Positions 59,924 through 64,000 of a stretch of DNA of 64,000 nucleotides are shown here, piece by piece (within the stretch, counting starts at the first letter, position 1; every line of letters begins with the position of its first letter). A program made the position numbers and the translations under genes. Origin of the DNA: Actinomycetes bacterium (GTDB lineage Bacteria; Actinomycetota; Acidimicrobiia; Acidimicrobiales; RAAP-2); the NCBI GenBank assembly GCA_021793515.1, contig JAJYSP010000005.1, forward strand, positions 38,180 through 102,179, given 5' to 3'. The notes beneath the pieces are model-generated. The model searched no databases. It was not told where the DNA came from and saw nothing but the letters and a program-made list of their open reading frames with translations.

Positions 59924-61012
59924 TCAGCCCTGGCCGGTGATGGCCTGCAGCGCCAGGCTCGAGAGGGTCACCACGACCCAGAGGCTCGCACCGAGGGCGA
60001 GCGGGCGGAACCCGGCGCGGCGGATGTCGCGCAGCCGGGTGGACAGCCCGATGGCGGCGAGTGCGATCGCGATGAAGACCTGTGCGAGGTCACCCAGGTA
60101 GTGGCTGACGTGAGCCGGAATGACGCCCACACTGTTGAGGATGACGGCGCCGACGAACCACACGATGAACCACGGGAAGATCGCAACGAGTCGCGCACGC
60201 GTCACCTTCTCGCCCGCCGCCTGCTCACGCTTCTCCTCGGCGCGCGTGCGCCAGAAGGCGAGGAACAGCGCGATCGGGATGATCATCAGCGTGCGCGAGA
60301 GCTTCACGATGATCGCGTAGGAAGATGCGGCGTGACCGTAGACCGTGGACGCCGCGACGACCGATGAGACGTCGTTGATCGCCGTGCCCGCGAGCAGCCC
60401 GAAGGAGTGCTGGGAGAGGTGCATCGCGTGACCGAGAAGCGGGAAGGTCAGCACCGCGACGACGTTGAAGGTAAAGATCGTGGCGACCGCGTAGGCGACG
60501 TCGCGCTCGGGTGCGTCGATCACCGCGTCGGTCGCGGCGATGGCCGACGCCCCGCAGATCGCCGTGCCGACCCCGATGAGGGTTCGCACGTCCCCGACGA
60601 CGCCGAGCCAGCGTCCGATTAACCACGCGGCGAACAATGCGATCGAGAGCGTGCCGAGCAGGACCGGTAGCGAGGAGACGCCGGTCGAGGCGACCTGGTG
60701 CAGGGAGAGTCCGGTGCCGAGCAGCACGATCGAGGCCTGCAGGACCCGCTTGCTCGCCACGTGCAGGCCGGGCTTCAGTCGCTCGCTCGCGGGACGCACC
60801 AGGGCGACGACGATGCCGATCACGATGGCGATCACCGGAGCGCCGACGATCGGCGCGAGGTGGGCGACGACCGTCGCCCCGACGCCGATCACGCTCGCGA
60901 GGATGAGCCCGGGCGCCACGCGTGCCACCCGACCCGCCGACGGCGCCACCCCCGCGGCCGTCGCGGTCTCGACGGGCTCGTTGGACTCAATCTCGGTCGG
61001 TTCGATGGTCAT
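59924..61012 (-). CDS. YeiH/UPF0324 family membrane protein
   Basis: 362 residues with about ten membrane helices. Family blocks are clear: KPGLHVASKRVLQASIVLLGTGLSL, VGTAICGASAIAATDAVI, TFNVVAVLTFPLLGHAMHLS, FGLLAGTAINDVSSVVAA and VKLSRTLMIIPIAL. YeiH relatives are putative sulphate or sulphonate exporters. GAGGAGG precedes the ATG. It is divergent from a LysR regulator, the arrangement seen for yeiH/yeiE in enterobacteria. Confidence 0.93.
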   Translation of the reverse strand: MTIEPTEIESNEPVETATAAGVAPSAGRVARVAPGLILASVIGVGATVVAHLAPIVGAPVIAIVIGIVVALVRPASERLKPGLHVASKRVLQASIVLLGTGLSLHQVASTGVSSLPVLLGTLSIALFAAWLIGRWLGVVGDVRTLIGVGTAICGASAIAATDAVIDAPERDVAYAVATIFTFNVVAVLTFPLLGHAMHLSQHSFGLLAGTAINDVSSVVAASTVYGHAASSYAIIVKLSRTLMIIPIALFLAFWRTRAEEKREQAAGEKVTRARLVAIFPWFIVWFVGAVILNSVGVIPAHVSHYLGDLAQVFIAIALAAIGLSTRLRDIRRAGFRPLALGASLWVVVTLSSLALQAITGQG

Positions 61013-61077
61013 GGGACCTCCTCGTCATCCAGTCTCGACGCGTTCGTGCCCGGTGACTTGGTCGAGTTCGACCCCTC

Positions 61078-61107
61078 GTTATAATCAACGCTTATGACTA
61101 CGCACAA
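61078..61107 (-). promoter_or_regulatory. yeiH-like promoter with LysR-type site
   Basis: On the reverse strand TTGTGC and TATAAC are 18 bases apart upstream of the transporter. The same bases contain ATAA-N7-TTAT, a LysR-type T-N11-A palindrome, which runs into the lysR start codon; binding would affect both genes. Confidence 0.5.
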
Positions 61108-62008
61108 CGAGTGGCCTGACCTCGTGGCCCTCGAGCTGCTCGTGAGCGTGGCCGAGACCGGCTCGATCCGTCAGGCCGCCATGGTGCACCACATCAGTCA
61201 GCCGGCGGCGAGCGTTCGTATCCGGGGACTCGAGTCGGCGCTTCAACTCCGCCTCGTCGAGCGGCACACGACGGGCGCGCGGCTCACCCCCGACGGTCTC
61301 GCCGTCGTCGGCTGGGCCGACAAGGTGCTCGCCGCGATGCGCGCCCTCGCGAGCGGGGCGCGGGCGCTGCGCCTCGACGAGGACTCACAACTGCGCCTGG
61401 CGGCGAGTCTCACCGTCGCGGAGTACCTCCTGCCCACCTGGCTCGCCCCCCTCTACGCGACCACCCCAGCGGCGGTGTCACTGCGCATGGCCAACTCCGA
61501 AGAGGTCGCCGCGCTCTTCGCGCGCGACGAGGTCGACCTCGGCTTCGTCGAGGGGGCCTCGCTCCCCGACGGGCTCCAGGGCCGCACCGTCTACCGCGAC
61601 GAGCTGGTCGTCGTCGTCGCCCCGGGTCACCCGTGGTCGAAGCGGCGAACACCGCTCACCGCCGCGATGCTCGCCGACGCGCCCCTGGTGAGTCGAGAGC
61701 CCGGATCGGGAACCCGTCAGGTCCTCGTCCACGCCCTCGCGCGCGTGGGCCTCGCCCCTACGATCGCGGTCGAACTCGCCTCGACGACGGCGATCAAGGC
61801 CGCCGTCGGGACCGGGCTCGGGCCCGCCGTTTTGAGTCGTCTCGCGGTCGCGGCCGAGCTCGCGGACCGGCGCCTCGTCGCAGTCCCGGTGACCGGCCTC
61901 AACCTGACCCGATCGATCCGCGCGGTGTGGCGCGCGCGCAGTGAGCTCAGCGCGCCGGCACGTGCGTTGCTCGGCGCGATCGCCGCCAAAGCCTCAGTGT
62001 CGGGGTAG
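61094..62008 (+). CDS. LysR family regulator
   Basis: 304 residues. N-terminal HTH LELLVSVAETGSIRQAAMVHHISQPAASVRIRGLESAL; the effector domain begins near residue 90 with RLAASLTVAEYLLPTWLAPL and includes VDLGFVEG and SREPGSGTRQVL, as in CysB/YeiE-type regulators. It likely controls the divergent YeiH-type transporter. Its 3' end overlaps the convergent PAP2 gene by 15 bases. Confidence 0.94.
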   Translation: MTTHNEWPDLVALELLVSVAETGSIRQAAMVHHISQPAASVRIRGLESALQLRLVERHTTGARLTPDGLAVVGWADKVLAAMRALASGARALRLDEDSQLRLAASLTVAEYLLPTWLAPLYATTPAAVSLRMANSEEVAALFARDEVDLGFVEGASLPDGLQGRTVYRDELVVVVAPGHPWSKRRTPLTAAMLADAPLVSREPGSGTRQVLVHALARVGLAPTIAVELASTTAIKAAVGTGLGPAVLSRLAVAAELADRRLVAVPVTGLNLTRSIRAVWRARSELSAPARALLGAIAAKASVSG

Positions 62009-62476
62009 CGCGTGACGGCCGCGGTCGAGTCGGCGGTCGATTACGACCACCACGAACGCACCGATGAAGGCGAAGACGAAGGAGCCGACGATGTCGATCG
62101 GGCTGTGCACGTGGGCGGCGACCCGTGCGGCGCTGACGAGCAGGGCGTTCACGAATAGGGCCAGCGAGAAGGGCTTGGAGTAGCGCCAGAACGAGAAGGC
62201 GAGGAACGACGTCAGCAGCGCGTGGTCCGAGGGGAAGCCGTTGTCGGGGGCGTGGGCGAAGAGCGGTTTGACGTGGTCGCGAACGAAGGGCCGCGTGTCG
62301 TAATAGAAGTGTCCGCCGAGTCGAGCGAGACCGAGTGCGATCAGCCCGCCGACGATGAGCTGCCAGGCCAGGGTGAACTTTACTGGGCGCGTGGCGCGCA
62401 ACCAGTAGACGGCAACCCCCGCCACGCTGAGGAAGAGGAAGTACTTGGCGACGAAGACGATGACAGAGTCGATCAG
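61994..62476 (-). CDS. PAP2 family phosphatase
   Basis: About 143-160 residues. Phosphatase motifs: YYDTRPFV, GFPSDHALL and the SR-x5-H-like SAARVAAHVHSPIDIVGS, with several membrane helices. GTG at 62425 would remove the first helix (VIVFVAKYFLFLS), so I extend to an in-frame CTG; TAGACT lies just upstream and an in-frame stop blocks further extension. It would act on lipid phosphates such as undecaprenyl pyrophosphate. Start uncertain. Confidence 0.82.
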   Translation of the reverse strand: MIDSVIVFVAKYFLFLSVAGVAVYWLRATRPVKFTLAWQLIVGGLIALGLARLGGHFYYDTRPFVRDHVKPLFAHAPDNGFPSDHALLTSFLAFSFWRYSKPFSLALFVNALLVSAARVAAHVHSPIDIVGSFVFAFIGAFVVVVIDRRLDRGRHALPRH

Positions 62477-62639
62477 CCCAGTCTAGAGAATGATTCGATG
62501 GCCCGTGGGTACTTGCACAACCACCTCGCTCCCCAACGACTGAAACGTTCTGGACGTGCGACGGACTGGACGGGCTCGATTGGTAGGCGGTGGGCAGCAA
62601 CGACTCACCGTTTTGTCGACGTCCATGAACCAGTTGTCA

Positions 62640-63035
62640 CTATCGACACGAAACGGTGGCAACACCGAGATCAAAGAAGGCTTTCTCATCGGCGGTGACA
62701 AGCGATCGACCAGATGACAAGGCCGTGGCCGCGATGATCAAGTCATGGGCGCCTCGAGGACGCCCTTGCCTCCGGACGATCACCAGAAGTTGGGCGTGCG
62801 CTCTGGCAACTGCAAGGTCGTAGTCCAGAATCGGAATAGACGCCACCACTTCATCGAGAAGTTCAAGTCGACGACGCCTGGTCTTTCCAGTTGACAACTC
62901 GACGCCGACTTGAACTTCCGCAACCGTGATAGCGGCGATTGCGACGTCATCCTCATCTGCAATGACGTCATCAAGATTGAATTTCGACCGTTCGGCATCG
63001 ATTAAGAAAGTCGTGTCAAGAAGCAGGCGGGTCAG
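62640..63035 (-). CDS. VapC-like PIN-domain toxin
   Basis: 131 residues with all four acidic positions: LLLDTTFLIDAERS, TVAEVQVGVE, HDLIIAATALSSG and LVTADEKAFFDL. It is expected to be a Mg-dependent RNase. No ATG, GTG or TTG suits the N-terminus; a CTG overlapping the antitoxin stop is preceded by GAGGAG at five bases and gives the family-typical start, so CTG initiation is proposed. Codon use is noticeably less GC-rich than in the main chromosome genes. Confidence 0.88.
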   Translation of the reverse strand: MTRLLLDTTFLIDAERSKFNLDDVIADEDDVAIAAITVAEVQVGVELSTGKTRRRRLELLDEVVASIPILDYDLAVARAHAQLLVIVRRQGRPRGAHDLIIAATALSSGRSLVTADEKAFFDLGVATVSCR

Positions 63036-63274
63036 AATCGCTCCTCAGTGACGATGAGATCACGCACTTGCTTCAGCGACTCCATCCATCGAGCGTCAGC
63101 TGGATGGCGTGCTAAAAGGGATTTCACGTCCGACCCGAGACCATGAGCGACAGGCTCGATATGAGCCACGGCGCGGCCACGGCGAATAATCGTGATCCTC
63201 TCACCCTTGTGTTCAACGGCGTCGAGCAATTCAGCGAAGTTTCTTGCTGCGTTGGTGGCACTGATTTCTGTCAC
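63032..63274 (-). CDS. Phd/YefM-type antitoxin
   Basis: 80 residues: ISATNAARNFAELLDAVEHKGERITIIRRGRAVAHIEPV is the DNA-binding domain; the C-terminal tail (LARHPADARWMESLKQVRDL) should wrap the toxin. The start is GTG, lying at the edge of a 28-base palindrome, so the message may be leaderless and autoregulated. It overlaps the PIN toxin gene. Confidence 0.9.
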   Translation of the reverse strand: MTEISATNAARNFAELLDAVEHKGERITIIRRGRAVAHIEPVAHGLGSDVKSLLARHPADARWMESLKQVRDLIVTEERF

Positions 63275-63299
63275 TAAATCAGATTATCTGATATTAGTG
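63272..63299 (-). promoter_or_regulatory. Palindromic operator at the antitoxin start
   Basis: CACTAAATCAGAT and ATCTGATATTAGTG form a nearly perfect inverted repeat (one extra base) that includes the antitoxin start codon and a possible -10 element GATAAT on the reverse strand eight bases before it. It is the expected autoregulatory site of the toxin-antitoxin pair. Confidence 0.65.
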
Positions 63300-63849
63300 T
63301 CGGCCCGACGTGAACCCGCGCTGAATCGTGCCAGAAAGTCACTCACCAACACGTGAAAAATATGACGGACAACCGGTCTGATGCTGCGCCATGGTGCGAT
63401 CGTGCGTGAGGACGAACGCCAGATCTACTCACCGACAACCCATCGCAATGCTCCTCAGCGAATGTGCACGCCCGAGATGGCATGTGAGATGATCAGGCGC
63501 GGGATCTCACTGGCCCCTCAAAAATCGTGTAGTTCTTAGAGAAATGTGAGTTTTTACTGGTCAGAGGCATTATTTCTGGATGATAGCCCACCAGAGACCC
63601 ACCACGCCCCACGTCGTTGGGGAGGGGCGTACGGTTGCGGCACTTCGCCATCATTCAGACAGTCCAAGCCCCCCGAATCTGCCGATGGCGTTCATCGACA
63701 CCGGCTCTGGACCGAGTGATGCGAGGAGCGCCTTGATGGTCTGAAGCCGTGGTCCTGGATGAAGACTTTCAACTAATACTATGTAGATACATATTATGTG
63801 TTCTTATAGTATGTAGTCACATAGTATGTAGGAAGATCTGAGCGGCCCA
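63300..63849. other. Gene-poor AT-richer stretch
   Basis: No convincing reading frame of either strand is seen over about 550 bases, and base composition is clearly lower in GC than the rest of the window. A small hairpin CCCCA-CGTCGT-TGGGG sits at 63607-63622, and an AT-rich repeat pair lies near the right end. I see no tRNA, integrase or inverted-repeat ends. It may be the debris of an earlier insertion. Confidence 0.5.
63778..63830. repeat. Tandem palindromic AT-rich repeats
   Basis: Two 23-base units, offset by 30 bases, share 18 positions. Each is an imperfect palindrome: TATGTA-GA-TACATA in the first and TATGT-AGTC-ACATA in the second, with further TATGTG/TATGTA halves. They lie 20-90 bases upstream of the ATPase start and look like binding sites for a dimeric regulator or the ATPase-linked promoter region. 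Confidence 0.65.
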
Positions 63850-63870
63850 GTGAAAGTGGAGGTGCGCCAC

Positions 63871-64000
63871 ATGAGAGACCAGGACCGGGCAGCACTCGAG
63901 ACGTTTCTGGATAGCTCCACTGACCGTCCTCTTCTTGGTCTCGTTTACGGTCGCCGCCGTATCGGCAAGTCGACCATGCTCGTCGAGCAGGCCGAACGGC
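63871..64000 (+). CDS. AAA/archaeal-type ATPase, 5' part only
   Basis: The frame is open to the window end, giving 43 residues: MRDQDRAALETFLDSSTDRP then LLGLVYGRRRIGKSTMLVEQAER. The GRRRIGKST Walker A with its preceding V-Y-G matches the ATPase_2 group that often pairs with a DUF4143 or DUF234 domain. An in-frame GTG at 63850 is an alternative start. Function is unknown; these genes are commonly horizontally spread. Confidence 0.8.
   Translation, partial: MRDQDRAALETFLDSSTDRPLLGLVYGRRRIGKSTMLVEQAER

Noticed and set aside
63607..63622. Small CCCCA/TGGGG hairpin as a terminator
   Set aside because: No gene ends nearby and the stem is only five pairs.
63300..63850. Possible tRNA attachment site or CRISPR repeats in the gene-free stretch
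   Set aside because: No cloverleaf, CCA end or regularly spaced identical repeats were found; the two palindromic units are not a CRISPR.

Overview
The window is a high-GC chromosomal segment from an actinobacterium. Evidence: a WhiB iron-sulphur regulator facing a PdtaS-type sensor kinase, the DUF3090/SCO1664/MSMEG_4193 cluster, DUF3107, many GTG starts and very short start/stop overlaps. A complete System I cytochrome c maturation set plus many TANNNT boxes 6-7 nt before start codons would suit a deep-branching class such as Acidimicrobiia; that placement is inference. No rRNA, tRNA or CRISPR array was recognised. Layout: 1-6.2 kb holds a truncated Zn alcohol dehydrogenase, argS and aconitase (divergent), a long perfect hairpin and two small unknown genes. 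6.3-12.5 kb encodes a 1649-residue secreted beta-rich protein coupled to a fibronectin-III protein with an OmpA-like tail. 12.5-24.2 kb holds a PsiE-like protein, isochorismatase-family hydrolase, SulP transporter, DUF5666-like secreted protein, PIG-L deacetylase with DEAD-box helicase, Bcp peroxiredoxin, secreted propeller, DedA, tyrosine phenol-lyase and an Fpg-family glycosylase. 24.2-28 kb holds the FrhB-like/histidine phosphatase/DUF3090/SCO1664 cluster and a SIMPL protein. 28-35.2 kb holds an MFS exporter, EtfBA, GDPD, WhiB, PdtaS, a PHP phosphatase and DUF3107. About 35.3-41.3 kb looks like an acquired and partly decayed island: remnants of a Tn554-type recombinase module, an intact dGTPase-like gene, an ArsR-rhodanese/DsrE/SQR-like/cysteine desulfurase operon, then the frameshifted 3' part of a second dGTPase-like gene. 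41.3-48.7 kb holds an SCO protein, a multi-PAS/GAF/EAL phosphodiesterase, an SDR, an Mrp carrier divergent from a SufR-like regulator, and an apparent antitoxin-PIN fusion. 48.8-57 kb is a single-direction run gmd-ccmABCDEFGH-TPR with tight overlaps, plus a glycosyltransferase. 57-62.5 kb holds TetR and LysR regulators beside an LMW phosphatase, an epimerase, a YeiH transporter and PAP2. From about 62.5 kb composition becomes more AT-rich: a VapBC-type module with a palindromic operator, 550 bases with no gene seen, tandem AT-rich palindromes and the start of an ATPase. Functional links: System I Ccm would attach haem to exported cytochromes; EtfAB, aconitase and the F420-hydrogenase-like protein belong to redox and carbon metabolism; the island operon looks like reactive-sulphur handling.
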